Assembly (NCBI GenBank): GCA_963700495.1
Contig: CAVOXT010000001.1
Span: 806,001 to 870,000, forward strand
DNA: 64,000 nucleotides
Source of the DNA: JACCTU01 sp963700495
GTDB taxonomy: Bacteria > Actinomycetota > Thermoleophilia > Gaiellales > Gaiellaceae
Reading direction: 5' to 3'
The position numbers were made by a program, and so were the translations under genes. How positions within the stretch are numbered: position 1 is the first letter of the stretch; every line of letters starts with the position of its first letter. Of this stretch, positions 29,223 through 41,689 are shown piece after piece. Under the pieces are notes generated by a model that saw only the letters and a list, made by a program, of their open reading frames with translations, made no database searches and was not told the origin of the DNA.

Positions 29223-29765
29223 TTGCGACTTCAGGTGAAGGGCAGGAATCTCGAAGTGAGCGATTCGATCCGCACCTATGCGGAACAGAAGCTCGCGAAG
29301 TTGGGCAAGCAGCTGAACGACGCCACGCTCGTCGAGCTCGAGCTGGCGGTCGAGAAGAATCCGTCCATCTCCGCGAACCAGATCGCCGAGATCACGGTGT
29401 GGACCAAAGGGCCGACCTTGCGTGCGCGCGAGTCCTCGAAGGACATGCGTGCGTCGATCGACCAGCTGACCGAGAAGCTCGTTCGCCAGGTCCGGCACTA
29501 CCGCGACAAGCGGAGGCCCGGCGGTGCGCGCCATTACGTTTCCGTCGACGAAGGAGCCCCGGCGATGGCCGAAGAACTCGACGAGCCGCAGATCGTGAAG
29601 ACGAAGCACTTCCCCGTAAAGCCGATGAGCGTGGAGGAAGCCGTCCTTCAGATGGAGCTGATCGGCCACGACTTCTTCGTCTTCCGGAACGCCGAGACGG
29701 ACGAGGTCAACGTCGTCTACCGCCGCAACGCCGGGGGGTACGGCCTGATCGAGCCGCAGACATGA
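29223..29765 (+). CDS. hpf: Ribosome hibernation promoting factor, long form
   Basis: A 180-residue protein from TTG 29223, eight bases after AAGGAG. The N-terminal domain (LQVKGRNLEVSDSIRTYAEQ and EITVWTKGPTLRARE) binds the small subunit decoding region. The C-terminal domain (IVKTKHFPVKPMSVEEAVLQ and FRNAETDEVNVVYRRNAGGY) is the dimerisation module that forms 100S ribosomes. Both domains are complete, so this is the long HPF. It is followed by an overlapping gene and then secA, a common actinobacterial order. Confidence 0.93.
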   Translation: MRLQVKGRNLEVSDSIRTYAEQKLAKLGKQLNDATLVELELAVEKNPSISANQIAEITVWTKGPTLRARESSKDMRASIDQLTEKLVRQVRHYRDKRRPGGARHYVSVDEGAPAMAEELDEPQIVKTKHFPVKPMSVEEAVLQMELIGHDFFVFRNAETDEVNVVYRRNAGGYGLIEPQT

Positions 29766-30316
29766 GCTTCTGGCGACGCGAGAAGCCCTTGCACGAACAG
29801 CTCGCCGACGAAGGCGGGCTGGCGTTCCCGACCGAGGGGCGTTCGGCCGGGCCGTGGGACAAGGCCGGGATCCACGGCGTGCCCCGGCCGCGGCAGTGGG
29901 ACGCGGTCGTGAGCGCCGAGGCCGACCTGCCCGGCGACGTGGTCCACTTCGTCAGCCTCGAGGGCGGCGGTGTCGTCGTCGAGGAGGATGTTCCGGACGA
30001 CCAGCTCGCACTGCTCGCCGACGCCGTGGAGACGGAGCTCAACCCGCCGTACCGCGCTGAGGCAACGCGTCAGTACGAGCGGCTCTGGGCCGTCGGTGCG
30101 ACGAAGATCACGACGGCGACGATTACCCACGAGATCAGAGGCGACACGGTCGAGCTCGCGGTGCAGGAGGACGGGCGAACGCTCGTCGTGGACGGGTCGC
30201 CCTCGTTCGAGTCGCTCCCCGAGCTCGAGGCGCTCGCTGCCGGAACGCCCTCCTACGTGATCCGTGCCGACCGGATCGACGGCGACCTCTGGGAGGTCGA
30301 GGTGCTGCCGCTGTAG
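29762..30316 (+). CDS. Conserved hypothetical protein between hpf and secA
   Basis: A 184-residue acidic protein; ATG overlaps the hpf stop (ATGA). It begins MSFWRREKPLHEQLADEGGL and has a beta-rich centre and a strand-rich C-terminus (ITHEIRGDTVELAVQEDGRT). No signal peptide, membrane helix or known motif. Tight coupling to hpf suggests a role in the same stationary-phase or translation context, but that is only positional. I do not recognise the family. Confidence 0.7.
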   Translation: MSFWRREKPLHEQLADEGGLAFPTEGRSAGPWDKAGIHGVPRPRQWDAVVSAEADLPGDVVHFVSLEGGGVVVEEDVPDDQLALLADAVETELNPPYRAEATRQYERLWAVGATKITTATITHEIRGDTVELAVQEDGRTLVVDGSPSFESLPELEALAAGTPSYVIRADRIDGDLWEVEVLPL

Positions 30317-30368
30317 CGGCGACCGGCGGCATCGGCGGCCGATCCCAAGCCGCTACCCTAGACCCAGC

Positions 30369-33050
<2,682 letters not shown>

Positions 33051-33057
33051 CGCGCCG

Positions 33058-34534
33058 GTGACCTTCGACGCGGCGTTCCGCCGCAGCTCGCTCGAACAGA
33101 TGGCCGACCGCGAGCTCGACGTGCTCGTCGTCGGCGGCGGGATCACCGGCTGTGGCGTTGCTCTCGACGCCGCTTCGCGGGGTCTGAGCGTGGGGCTCGT
33201 CGAGCGCGACGACTTCGCCTCCGGGACGTCGGGACGTTCCTCGCGGCTCGTGCACGGCGGGATGCGCTACCTCGCCCAGCGCGAGCTCCGGCTCGTGCGG
33301 GAGTCGCTGCGCGAGCGGGCGATCATCCTGCGGCTCGCTCCGTATTTGCTCCGGACGCTGCCGATCTACGTGCCGCTCACCGATCTCTCTCTGCGTGCCG
33401 GGCTTGCGCTGTACGACGTCCTCGCGACGGGCATGAACGTCGCACGTCACCGGCGCGTCGCGGCCGGACGAGCTCGATGCCGTCGCACCCGGCCTGGAGC
33501 ATCGCGGCGCCGGTCTCGTCTACTACGAGTGCGCGACCGACGACGCACGCCTGACGCTCGAAGTTGCGCGAGCGGCCGCGAAGCACGGCGCGCTCGTCGC
33601 GAACCACGCCCGGGTCGAAGCGCTCGCCGGCGACGGTCGAGTGAGCGGGGCGCGGGTCCGCGACGAGCTGAGCGGCGAGACGCTCGACGTTCGTGCGCGG
33701 ACGACGGTGAACGCGACGGGGGTCTGGGCGGAGACGCTGCAGTCGCTCGCGACGGACGAGCCGCGCCGCCACGTCACGAGCAAGGGCGTGCACCTGATGT
33801 TTCGACCGGGCGCGGTCCGCGCACGCGCCGGAGCCCTCGTCCCGTCGGCCGACGACGACGGCCGGTTCGTCTTCGTGATCCCGTGGGAGGATCGCTACTA
33901 CGCGGGCACGACCGACACGGCATACGGCGGCGACCTCGACGCGCCCGACGTCGACGCCGCCGATGAGGAGTATGTCCTCGCGGCCGTCGCGCGCTCGTTC
34001 CCGCACGTGAACGAGCGCTGCGTCGTCGGGTCGTGGGCCGGCCTCCGCCCGCTCGCGCACGGCGGCGATGGGCCGACGGCGGACCTGTCGCGCCGCCACG
34101 AGATCTACGAGGAGCCTCGCGGGCTCGTCACCGTGACGGGCGGCAAGCTGACGACGTACAGGGCTATGGCCGAGGACGTGGTCGACCGGATCGCACCTCG
34201 CACGCAGTGCCGGACGCGCGAGCTCCCGCTCGGGCTGACGGTGCCGCTCGGCGAGGCGCTGGCGAAGGCGCAGGCGGCGGCGCGCGCAGCCGGCCTACGC
34301 GAGGAGGCCGCGAGGCGGCTGGTTCACCGTTACGGCGACGACTGGACGCTCGCGGTCGACCTGATCGCCGAGCAGCCCGAGCTCGCACAGCCGGCCGTCG
34401 AGGATGCGCAGGTGCTCGAAGTCGAGCGCGTGCTCGCGCGCACCCGGGAGATGGCGCTGACAGACGACGATGTCGACGTGCGCCGGACGCGTCTGACCAC
34501 GCTCGAAGACACGGCCACACGGCTACCATCGTGA
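33058..34534 (+). CDS. glpD: Glycerol-3-phosphate dehydrogenase, reading frame interrupted
   Basis: GTG start just after secA. FAD-binding N-terminus VLVVGGGITGCGVALDAASR, FASGTSGRSSRLVHGGMRYL, REIRL-like segment RLVRESLRERAI. A +1 change between about 33445 and 33465 splits the gene. The continuation has PDELDAVAPGLEHRGAGLVY, YECATDDARLTL, NATGVWAE, GTTDTAYGGD and VTVTGGKLTTYRAMAEDVVD, and a helical C-terminus. Repaired length about 491 residues, near the family norm. It oxidises glycerol-3-phosphate to dihydroxyacetone phosphate at the membrane. The break is probably a sequence error since both halves are fully conserved. Confidence 0.85.
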
Positions 34535-34539
34535 ACGCG

Positions 34540-35650
34540 ATGAACGAGTCCGCCGAACCGCTGGAGCATCAGCTCGAGGAGATCGGGACCCAGCTCGCCT
34601 GGGTCCGTGATTACCTTTGACCCCGATTCGCTGAGGGTCCGCATCGCCGAGCTCGAGGCTCTCATGGGAGAGCCCGGCTTCTGGGACGACCAGTCGAAAG
34701 CCGCGCGTGTATCCGCTGAGCAGGCACGGCTCAGCAGGCGCCTCGAGCGCTATGACCAGCTCACGCGCGAGTACGAGGATGCCCGCGAGCTGCTCGCGCT
34801 CGACGGTGACATGGCCGACGAGATCGCCGGGATGCTGCGTCCGCTCCGGGCCGAGCTCGACCGGCTCCAGGAGGACGCGCTCTTCACCGGGGAGTACGAC
34901 ACCGGCGATGCGCTGATGTCCCTCCACGCGGCAACCGGCGGGATCGACGCGCAGGACTTCACCGAGATGCTGTTGCGCATGTACCTCCGCTGGGCCGACG
35001 ACCGCGGGTTCAAGACGGAGGTGCTCGAGGCGACGCCGGGGGAGGAGGCGGGCCTCAAGTCCGCGACCGTCACCGTCGCCGGCGAAAACGCCTACGGGAT
35101 CCTGAAGGCAGAGCGCGGCAAGCATCGGCTCGTGCGGCTCTCGCCGTTCGACCAGGCACACCGCCGGCACACGTCCTTCGCGCAGGTCGTCGTCGCGCCG
35201 CTCCTGCCGGAGGACGGCGCGGTTGAGCTCGACGAGGGCGAGCTCCGGATCGACACGTACCGCGCAAGCGGCGCCGGCGGGCAGCACGTGAACAAGACCG
35301 ACTCCGCCGTTCGGATCACGCACCTCCCGACGGGGATCGTCGTCCAGTGCCAGAACGAGCGCTCGCAGACGGCGAACAAGCAGACCGCGATGCGCATGCT
35401 CCGCTCGCGGCTGGCCGAGCTCCAGCTCGAGGAGCGCGAGGCCGAGCTGGCCCGGGAGCGCGGCGAGGCCGTCGACACCGGGTTCGGCGGCACGAACATC
35501 CGCAGCTACGTGCTCCAGCCCTACCAGCAGGTCAAGGACCACCGCACCGGGCACGAGGTCGGGAACGCCCAGGGCGTGCTCGACGGGGACATCGACGGGT
35601 TCATCCACGCCTACCTGCTCGCGCAGGCGGCCGGCGGGGAGCGCGTGTAG
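34540..35650 (+). CDS. prfB: Peptide chain release factor 2, with programmed +1 frameshift
   Basis: The first frame encodes 26 residues from ATG 34540 (GTG 34531 also possible) and ends with CTT TGA at 34615-34620. After a +1 slip the second frame reads DPDSLRVRIAELEALMGEPG, then FWDD, and continues 343 residues to 35650, giving about 369 in total. The SPF stop-codon recognition tripeptide (RLSPFDQAHRRHTSF) and catalytic GGQ (GAGGQHVNKTDSAVR) identify RF2, which reads UGA and UAA. The shift at CUU-UGA-C is the classic RF2 autoregulation. Confidence 0.94.
34603..34620 (+). promoter_or_regulatory. RF2 programmed frameshift site
   Basis: CTT TGA C at 34615-34621 is the canonical RF2 slippery stop. 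When RF2 is scarce, tRNA-Leu slips from CUU to UUU and the ribosome continues in the +1 frame. The usual Shine-Dalgarno-like AGGGGG three bases upstream is not seen; only a GGG lies at 34601-34603, somewhat further away. This is the one frame change in the window that is expected biologically. Confidence 0.85.
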
Positions 35651-35741
35651 TGGCTGGAGGGCTCTCCGACCCCTCCGCTACACTGGGCCGGCAGGTACCT
35701 CGCGAGCCGTAGCTGCTTCGGTCTGCCCTGCATTCCTTCTG

Positions 35742-36512
35742 GTGACAGAGCTCGAGACCACACCCGCGGCAATGATCGAGGCGACAGGAAACGGCGCGTC
35801 GCCGACGACGTCCGAGCCCGAGCGCGGCGATCATCTTCGACAGCGTCACGAAGGTCTACGAGCCCGACGTGACCGCGCTCTCGGACGTCTCGTTCGTGAT
35901 CGAGAAGGGCGAGTTCGTGTTCGTCGTGGGTGCATCCGGCTCGGGGAAGTCGACGTTGATCCGCCTCGTCCTGAAGGAGCTCGAGCCGACGTCCGGCCGG
36001 ATCTTCGTGGGCGGGCGCGACCTGACCCGTCTCCGCCGCAGCAAGATCCCGCTGCTCCGCCGGAACGTCGGCTGCGTGTTCCAGGATTTCAAGCTCCTGC
36101 CGAACCGGACTGCAGGCCGAGAACGTCGCCTACGCGCTCAGGGTGCGTGGTGAGCCCCAGGACTCGATCAGAAAAAAGGTGCCGGATGTGCTCAACCTCG
36201 TGGGCCTCTCCCACAAGACGAACTCGCTGCCGGACGAGCTCTCGGGCGGCGAGCAGCAGCGCGTCTCGATCGCGCGTGCGTTCGTCAACCAGCCGCCGCT
36301 CCTGATCTGCGACGAGCCGACCGGGAACCTCGACCCCGACACCTCGGTCGGGATCATGCAGCTCCTCTATCGCATCAACCAGTCCGGCACGACGATCCTG
36401 ATGGTGACGCACGACCGCGAGATGGTCGACAAGATGCGCCGCCGCGTGCTCGAGCTCGTGGACGGGCAAGCTCGAACGCGACGAGCGCCGCGGAGGCTAC
36501 GCGGGCGAATGA
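35742..36512 (+). CDS. ftsE: Cell division ATP-binding protein FtsE, frame interrupted three times
   Basis: GTG 35742 opens a short N-terminal extension. The FtsE body is spread over three frames: IIFDSVTKVYEPDVTALSDV with Walker A GASGSGKST and FQDFKLLPNRT; then ENVAYALRVRGE, LSGGEQQRVSIARAF and ICDEPTGNLDP with MVTHDRE; then KLERDERRGGYAGE and TGA at 36512. Each step is +1, at about 35822, 36113 and 36472. Every FtsE motif survives and the stop overlaps ftsX (ATGA), so the true gene is surely intact and the extra bases are probably sequencing errors. With FtsX it activates peptidoglycan hydrolysis at the septum. Confidence 0.87.
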
Positions 36513-37390
36513 GGCTCAGGCTCCTCCTCGCCGAGGCGCTGCGGTCGGTCCGCGCCAGCCTGTCGACCACCTTCGCCGCGACGTTGACGGTGCTGATCGG
36601 GATGTTCCTGCTCGGGGTGGCGCTGCTCGTCGGGACCTGGGCGAACGCATGGATCGACAACCGGAAGAACGAGCTTGTCGTCAACGTCTTCTACTGCACG
36701 GAGAGCGGGTGTGACCGCGACGTGACGAACGCCCAGATCAACGCGGTGCGCGAGCGCCTCGAGCGCGACCCTCGGGTCAAGGAGGTTCGCTTCATCTCGA
36801 AGGACGAAGCCCTCGCGATGATGAAGAAGCGAACCCCGGACCTCGTCGAGGATCTCACCTTCAACCCGCTTCCCGACGCTCAGGAGGTCGTCCCGAAGGA
36901 TCCTGACGACGTTGCTGCGATCGCCGCCAGCCTCAGGCCGCTGCCGCCGGGAGTGCAGAAGGTCAATTACGGCGAGCAGACCGCCGACAGCATCCTGTGG
37001 TGGGGTCGGCTCGTCTGGTTCTTCTTCGTCGCGATCGTGGTGCTGCTGCTCGCCGCTTCGACGCTCCTGATCGCGAACACGATTCGGCTCTCGATCTTTG
37101 CGCGTCGCCGCGAGATCGAGGTGATGAAGCTCGTTGGCGCGTCGAACTGGTTCGTGCGCGGCCCGTTCATGCTCGAAGGCGTCTTCGTCGGGCTGGCCGG
37201 CTCGTTGATCGCGGCGATTCTGCTCCTACTCATCAAGGAGGTCGCGATCCCGTCGATTTTCGACAGCACGACCCGGTCGGAGTCGCAACCTCTGTCGTCG
37301 ATCTGGACGGTGCTGATTCTGCTGTTCGTGGGGCTCGCGCTCGGGACGGCGAGCTCCGGGCTGACGCTACGCCGCTTCCTGCGCGTCTAG
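36509..37390 (+). CDS. ftsX: Cell division protein FtsX
   Basis: A 293-residue permease-like protein from ATG 36509. One helix near residues 23-45, an extracytoplasmic domain with a cysteine pair (FYCTESGCDRD) and the FtsX fold (VKEVRFISKDEALAMMKKR), then three helices in the C-terminal FtsX permease domain (AASTLLIANTIRLSIFARRR, EIEVMKLVGAS, the last helix at about 265-285). It transmits FtsE ATP hydrolysis to an external hydrolase partner. Its last 24 bases overlap a convergent gene. Confidence 0.93.
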   Translation: MRLRLLLAEALRSVRASLSTTFAATLTVLIGMFLLGVALLVGTWANAWIDNRKNELVVNVFYCTESGCDRDVTNAQINAVRERLERDPRVKEVRFISKDEALAMMKKRTPDLVEDLTFNPLPDAQEVVPKDPDDVAAIAASLRPLPPGVQKVNYGEQTADSILWWGRLVWFFFVAIVVLLLAASTLLIANTIRLSIFARRREIEVMKLVGASNWFVRGPFMLEGVFVGLAGSLIAAILLLLIKEVAIPSIFDSTTRSESQPLSSIWTVLILLFVGLALGTASSGLTLRRFLRV

Positions 37391-37663
37391 CCATTCGAGC
37401 GCGCGCACACGCGCGACGAGCACGGTGCCGGCGAGCCAACCGAGCGCGGTCGCGACGGAGGCCGCGTTGAGCAGCTGCTGCTGGAGCGGATGGACGAGCT
37501 CGCTCGACGCCACCGCGACCTGGAAGGCACAGGCCAAGAGCGCGCCCGCCGTTCCGAGCGCCAGCACTCGCCTAGCCGTCGGTGCAAACGCCAATCCCAA
37601 CAGGAATGCGATCGCGCCACCAAGGCCCCCCGCCAGGAGCAGTTCGCCGAACGAGCTCGCCAT
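37367..37663 (-). CDS. Small membrane protein, convergent with ftsX
   Basis: A 98-residue protein from ATG 37663 with about three predicted helices (roughly 7-24, 32-50 and 67-87); it starts MASSFGELLLAGGLGGAIAF. It overlaps the 3' end of ftsX by 24 bases and is divergent from the ribonuclease gene 39 bases away. No known family. The hydrophobic pattern and clean start make it more likely real than a shadow. Confidence 0.5.
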   Translation of the reverse strand: MASSFGELLLAGGLGGAIAFLLGLAFAPTARRVLALGTAGALLACAFQVAVASSELVHPLQQQLLNAASVATALGWLAGTVLVARVRALEWLDAQEAA

Positions 37664-37702
37664 CACCGGTGAAACGGTCGAACGGCGCGGAAGGATGCGG
37701 GT

Positions 37703-39400
37703 GTGACCGACTTCGTCGTCGTCGAGGTCTCGCGGCGGGGCCGCTTCATGGTCGGAGAGCCCGTCTTCGCTCCGGGAGTGCCGATCCCGCTGGACCGGAA
37801 AGGTCTCGCCGACGTCAAGCCGGGCGACCTCGCGGTGATCAGGACGGGCCGCGGGCGTGCACGCCTCGAGCGGCGGCTCGGATCCGCCGACAGCATCGAG
37901 TCCGTGCTCGAGGGGCTCCTCGAGCACGAAGGGCTCCGCCGCCCGTTCGAGCCGTTCGACCTGCCGGAACCGAGCCTCGAAGGCCGTGTCGACCTGCGCG
38001 ACCTGCGCACGTTCACGATCGACCCCGAGACCGCGAAGGACTTCGACGACGCGATCTCGGTACAGCGTGAGGGGGACGGGATCCGCGTCTGGGTGCACAT
38101 CGCCGACGTCTCGTGGTTCGTTCCGGCCGGCTCTCCGCTCGATCGAGGCGCTGCCGAGCGCGCGCTCTCCGTCTACGTGCCGGGGCTCGTCGCGCCGATG
38201 CTGCCGCACGAGCTCGCGGACGACGCCTGCTCGCTGCGGCCGAACGTCGACCGACTCTGCGTCACCGTCGAGGTGCTGTTCGACAGCTTGCTCGAGGCAG
38301 GCGAGCCGTTGTTCTATCGCTCGGTGATCCGGAGCGACGCACGACTCACCTACGGCGAGGCGGAGTCGATCCTCGCGGGTCGCGAGAGCGCCGACGACGA
38401 TCTGACCGAAGGGCTGCGTCTCGCCGAGCAGCTCGCGCTCGAGCTGCGGCAGCGGCGGTTCGCGCGCGGCGCGCTTCGGATCGCCGGCGCAGAGACCGCC
38501 TTCGCGTTCGACGGCGAGGGCCGTGTCGAGAAGGCATGGCTCGAGCGGGAGCCGCACGCGCACCTGCTGGTCGAGGAGCTGATGATCCTCGCGAACGAGG
38601 CCGTCGCCGGGCTGCTCGCCGGCCGCCGGCGCGAGGCGCTCTTCCGCGTTCACGAGCGGCCCGACCCCCAGTCGGTCGCGCGCCTGCTCTCCAAGCTCAC
38701 CGCGCTCGAGGTGCCGACTCCGCCCGCACCTAAAGCCGATCGGATGACGCCGGAGCAGGCCGCGAAGCTCGCGGCAGAAGCGAGCGAGTGCGTGAGCGAG
38801 TACGTCGAGCGTGCGAAGCGCGGCCGCGAAGCCTTCCCCTCGCTCGTCCTGCGAGCGCTCAAGCAGGCGCGCTATCACCCGGTCAACCTCGGCCACTCGG
38901 GGCTCGCCAGCCGCGCGTACTGCCACTTCACGTCGCCGATCCGCCGCTATCCGGATCTCGTCGTGCACCGTGCGCTCCTCCGCGAGATCGGCGCCGGCGA
39001 CGACCCGCTGCCCGAAGACCTCGACGAGGCGGCCGAGCACTGCTCGACGCAGGAGCGTGCCGCCGCGGAGGTCGAGTATCGAGCCGACGACATCTGCCTC
39101 GCCTGGCTCCTCGAGGACGTCCTCTTCGAGCGGGGGTGGGAGAGCCCGTTCACCGGGGAGATCACAGGGCTGATCGGCTCAGGGCTGTTCGTCCGGTTCG
39201 GCGACGTCTTCGAAGGATTTCTCCCCGCGCGCCGGCTCCCGGGAGACTTCTACGAGATCGACCCTCTGGAGACGAAGCTCGTCGGCCGTCGAGGGGGCGG
39301 GAGCTTCCGGCTGGGCGATTCGATCGAGGTCGTCGTCCAGGAGATCCGGAAGACCGAGGGCAAGGTCGAGCTCTCGCTGGGACGTGCGCGACCTCGATAG
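37703..39400 (+). CDS. rnr: RNB-domain exoribonuclease (RNase R/II family)
   Basis: A 565-residue 3'-5' exoribonuclease, GTG start. The catalytic RNB domain begins near residue 93 (FTIDPETAKDFDDAIS, with the metal-binding aspartates). Further motifs are WVHIADVSWFVPAGS, LPHELADDACSLRPNVDRL and ASRAYCHFTSPIRRYPDLVV. A C-terminal S1 domain starts near residue 480 (GLFVRFGDVFEGFLPARRL). The N-terminal cold-shock domains of E. coli RNase R are reduced to one short OB-like part, so it is intermediate between RNase R and RNase II. With smpB and ssrA nearby it may degrade the mRNAs released by trans-translation. Confidence 0.88.
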   Translation: MTDFVVVEVSRRGRFMVGEPVFAPGVPIPLDRKGLADVKPGDLAVIRTGRGRARLERRLGSADSIESVLEGLLEHEGLRRPFEPFDLPEPSLEGRVDLRDLRTFTIDPETAKDFDDAISVQREGDGIRVWVHIADVSWFVPAGSPLDRGAAERALSVYVPGLVAPMLPHELADDACSLRPNVDRLCVTVEVLFDSLLEAGEPLFYRSVIRSDARLTYGEAESILAGRESADDDLTEGLRLAEQLALELRQRRFARGALRIAGAETAFAFDGEGRVEKAWLEREPHAHLLVEELMILANEAVAGLLAGRRREALFRVHERPDPQSVARLLSKLTALEVPTPPAPKADRMTPEQAAKLAAEASECVSEYVERAKRGREAFPSLVLRALKQARYHPVNLGHSGLASRAYCHFTSPIRRYPDLVVHRALLREIGAGDDPLPEDLDEAAEHCSTQERAAAEVEYRADDICLAWLLEDVLFERGWESPFTGEITGLIGSGLFVRFGDVFEGFLPARRLPGDFYEIDPLETKLVGRRGGGSFRLGDSIEVVVQEIRKTEGKVELSLGRARPR

Positions 39401-39409
39401 GCTCGCCGC

Positions 39410-40750
39410 GTGCGGGCGCGGATCGCCGAGCTGACGGCCAGGGAGGAGCGTCGGTTCCGCGACGAGCATCCGCGGTCCTTCGAGCTCGCCGAGCGCGCGC
39501 GACGCTCGCTCCTGGCGGGGGTGCCGATGCACTGGATGGCCAAGTGGCCGGGCGGGTTCCCGGTGTTCGTCGCCGAGGCGCACGGCGCCCGGTTCGTCGA
39601 CGTCGACGGTCACGAGTACGTCGACCTCTGCCTCGGCGACACGGGCGCGATGACGGGGCACTCTCCCGAGGCGACCGTCGCCGCTCTGGAACGGCAGGCC
39701 GCGCGCGGCATCACGCTGATGCTCCCCACCGAGGACGCCCTGTGGGCGGGCGAGGAGCTGGCGACCCGCTTCGGTCTGCCGTACTGGCAGTTCGCGCTGA
39801 CCGCGACCGACGCGAACCGCTTCGCGATCCGGCTCGCCCGCGAGGTGACCGGCCGTCCGAAGGTGCTCGTCTTCAACTGGTGCTACCACGGCACGGTCGA
39901 CGAGACGTTCGTTGCGCTGCGCGACGGTCGAGTCGTCTCGCGCCGCGGAAATCTCGGTCCGCCTGTGCCGCTCGACGTGACCACGCGCGTCGTCGAGTTC
40001 AACGACGTCGACGCGCTCGGGCGCGAGCTCGCCGAAGGCGACGTCGCGTGCGTGCTCACCGAACCGGCCCTCACGAACGTCGGCATCGTGCATCCCGAAC
40101 CGGGCTTTCACGACGCGCTGCGCGAGCTGACCCGGCGCACCGAGACGCTCTTGATCATCGACGAGACGCACACGATCTGCTGCGGCCCCGGCGGCTTCAC
40201 GCTCGCCGGCGGGCTGGAGCCGGACCTTCTGACGATCGGAAAGCCGATCGCGGGCGGCGTTCCGGCGGCGGCGTACGGGTTCAGCGCCGAAGTCGCCCGG
40301 CGCGTGATCGACCACATCGAGCTCGAGGACGCCGACGTCGGGGGTGTCGGGGGCACCCTCGCTGCGAACGCGCTCTCGCTCGCCGCGATGCGGGCGACGC
40401 TCGAGCACGTGCTGACCGCAGAAGCGTTCGCGCGGATGATCCCCCTCGCCGAGCGGTTCACGACGGGCGTCGAGGAAGCGATCGACCGCCACGGCGTGCC
40501 CTGGCACGTGACCCGGCTCGGCTGCCGGGCGGAGTACTTGTTCGGGCCGGACCGTCCACGCAACGGGGCGGAGGCCGCGGTCGCCGGCGACTTCGAGCTC
40601 GAGCGGCTGATGCACCTCTATGCGCTGAACCGCGGCGTGCTTCTGACCCCGTTCCACAACATGGCGTTGATGTCGCCGGCCACCACGGAGGCCGACGTGG
40701 ACACGCACACCGAAGTGTTCGACGAGGCGCTCGCCGAGGTTGCCGCGTAG
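39410..40750 (+). CDS. Class III aminotransferase (glutamate-1-semialdehyde mutase-like)
   Basis: A 446-residue PLP enzyme, GTG start. The fold-type I pattern of class III is clear: FVDVDGHEYVDLCLGDTGAM, VLVFNWCYHGTVDET, LLIIDETHTICCGPGG with the PLP aspartate and the following residues, and DLLTIGKPIAGGVPAAAYGF with the Schiff-base lysine. It resembles HemL-type mutases and related aspartate aminotransferase family proteins rather than ornithine or GABA transaminases. The substrate cannot be read from sequence. It follows the ribonuclease by nine bases but is not obviously related to it. Confidence 0.82.
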   Translation: MRARIAELTAREERRFRDEHPRSFELAERARRSLLAGVPMHWMAKWPGGFPVFVAEAHGARFVDVDGHEYVDLCLGDTGAMTGHSPEATVAALERQAARGITLMLPTEDALWAGEELATRFGLPYWQFALTATDANRFAIRLAREVTGRPKVLVFNWCYHGTVDETFVALRDGRVVSRRGNLGPPVPLDVTTRVVEFNDVDALGRELAEGDVACVLTEPALTNVGIVHPEPGFHDALRELTRRTETLLIIDETHTICCGPGGFTLAGGLEPDLLTIGKPIAGGVPAAAYGFSAEVARRVIDHIELEDADVGGVGGTLAANALSLAAMRATLEHVLTAEAFARMIPLAERFTTGVEEAIDRHGVPWHVTRLGCRAEYLFGPDRPRNGAEAAVAGDFELERLMHLYALNRGVLLTPFHNMALMSPATTEADVDTHTEVFDEALAEVAA

Positions 40751-40792
40751 GCGGGCGGGAACACCGAGGCGCGCTCAACCGTTAGGAGACAC

Positions 40793-41689
40793 ATGAGACT
40801 CGAAGGCATCCACCACGTCACCGCGATCACAGGCGACGCCCAGGCGAACGTCGACTTCTACGCCGACAAGCTCGGCCTGCGGCTCGTCAAGAAGACAGTC
40901 AACCAAGACGACCCGACCGTCTATCACCTCTTCTACGCCGACGAGAAGGGCAGCGCCGGCAGCGACATCACCTTCTTCGAGTACCCGGGCGCGCGCGGCG
41001 GCCGCGCGGGGGCGGGAATGGTGCACCGCGTGCTCTGGCGTGTCGGCTCGGAGGACTCGCTCGACTTCTGGGCAGAACGGCTCGGCGTCGAACGAGACGG
41101 CGAGACGCTCCGATTCTCCGACCCCGAGCGCCTCGAGCACGAGCTCGTCGTCGACACGAGCGGCGAGGAGCCGCTGACCGCGGAGCATCCCGAGATTCCG
41201 CCCGAGCACGCGCTCCGCGGCTTCGCGGGCGTGCGCGCGTTCACCGGAGACCCCGACCGCAGCAACGAGTTCCTCTCGACGCTCGACTTCGAGCCGGGGT
41301 GGGTCGCCCGCGGCGAGAAACGGAGCGGGACGTACGTCTACGACCAGGCGCCCGGCGGGGCAGGGGTTCCCGGTGCGGGCACCGTGCACCACGTCGCGTG
41401 GGGGTCCCCGCCGGAGGAGCACGAGGCGTGGCGTGACCGCGTCACGGAGGCCGGCGGCCGACCGACGCCGGTGATCGAGCGCTTCTACTTCAAGTCGATC
41501 TACTTCCGCGAGCCGAGCGGCGTGCTGTTCGAGATCGCGACGCTCGGTCCGGGCTTCACGGCGGACGAGCCGCTCGAGACGCTCGGCGAGCGCCTCTCGC
41601 TGCCGCCCGCGTTCGAGCCTCTGCGGGAACAGGTCGAGCCGGCCCTCACACCGATCAAGAACCCACGCGAGACGTGGTCTCGCACCTAA
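40793..41689 (+). CDS. Ring-cleaving dioxygenase-like glyoxalase family protein
   Basis: A 298-residue two-domain vicinal oxygen chelate protein. Both halves carry the pattern: LEGIHHVTAITGDAQANVDF and YADKLGLRLVKKTVNQDDPT in the first, and TVHHVAWGSPPEEHEAWRD and REPSGVLFEIATLGPGF in the second. The metal ligands would be His near residue 8, His near 201 and Glu in FEIAT. It matches the MhqO/LinE-like group of hydroquinone-type dioxygenases. AGGAGACAC precedes the ATG. The next gene, a carboxylesterase, starts within its end, as in mhq-type pairs of dioxygenase and hydrolase. Confidence 0.85.
   Translation: MRLEGIHHVTAITGDAQANVDFYADKLGLRLVKKTVNQDDPTVYHLFYADEKGSAGSDITFFEYPGARGGRAGAGMVHRVLWRVGSEDSLDFWAERLGVERDGETLRFSDPERLEHELVVDTSGEEPLTAEHPEIPPEHALRGFAGVRAFTGDPDRSNEFLSTLDFEPGWVARGEKRSGTYVYDQAPGGAGVPGAGTVHHVAWGSPPEEHEAWRDRVTEAGGRPTPVIERFYFKSIYFREPSGVLFEIATLGPGFTADEPLETLGERLSLPPAFEPLREQVEPALTPIKNPRETWSRT

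Noticed and set aside
35742..36512. ftsE breaks as programmed recoding
   Set aside because: The three shift sites share no slippery sequence or stop codon like that of prfB, and other genes show the same kind of extra base at unrelated sequences.
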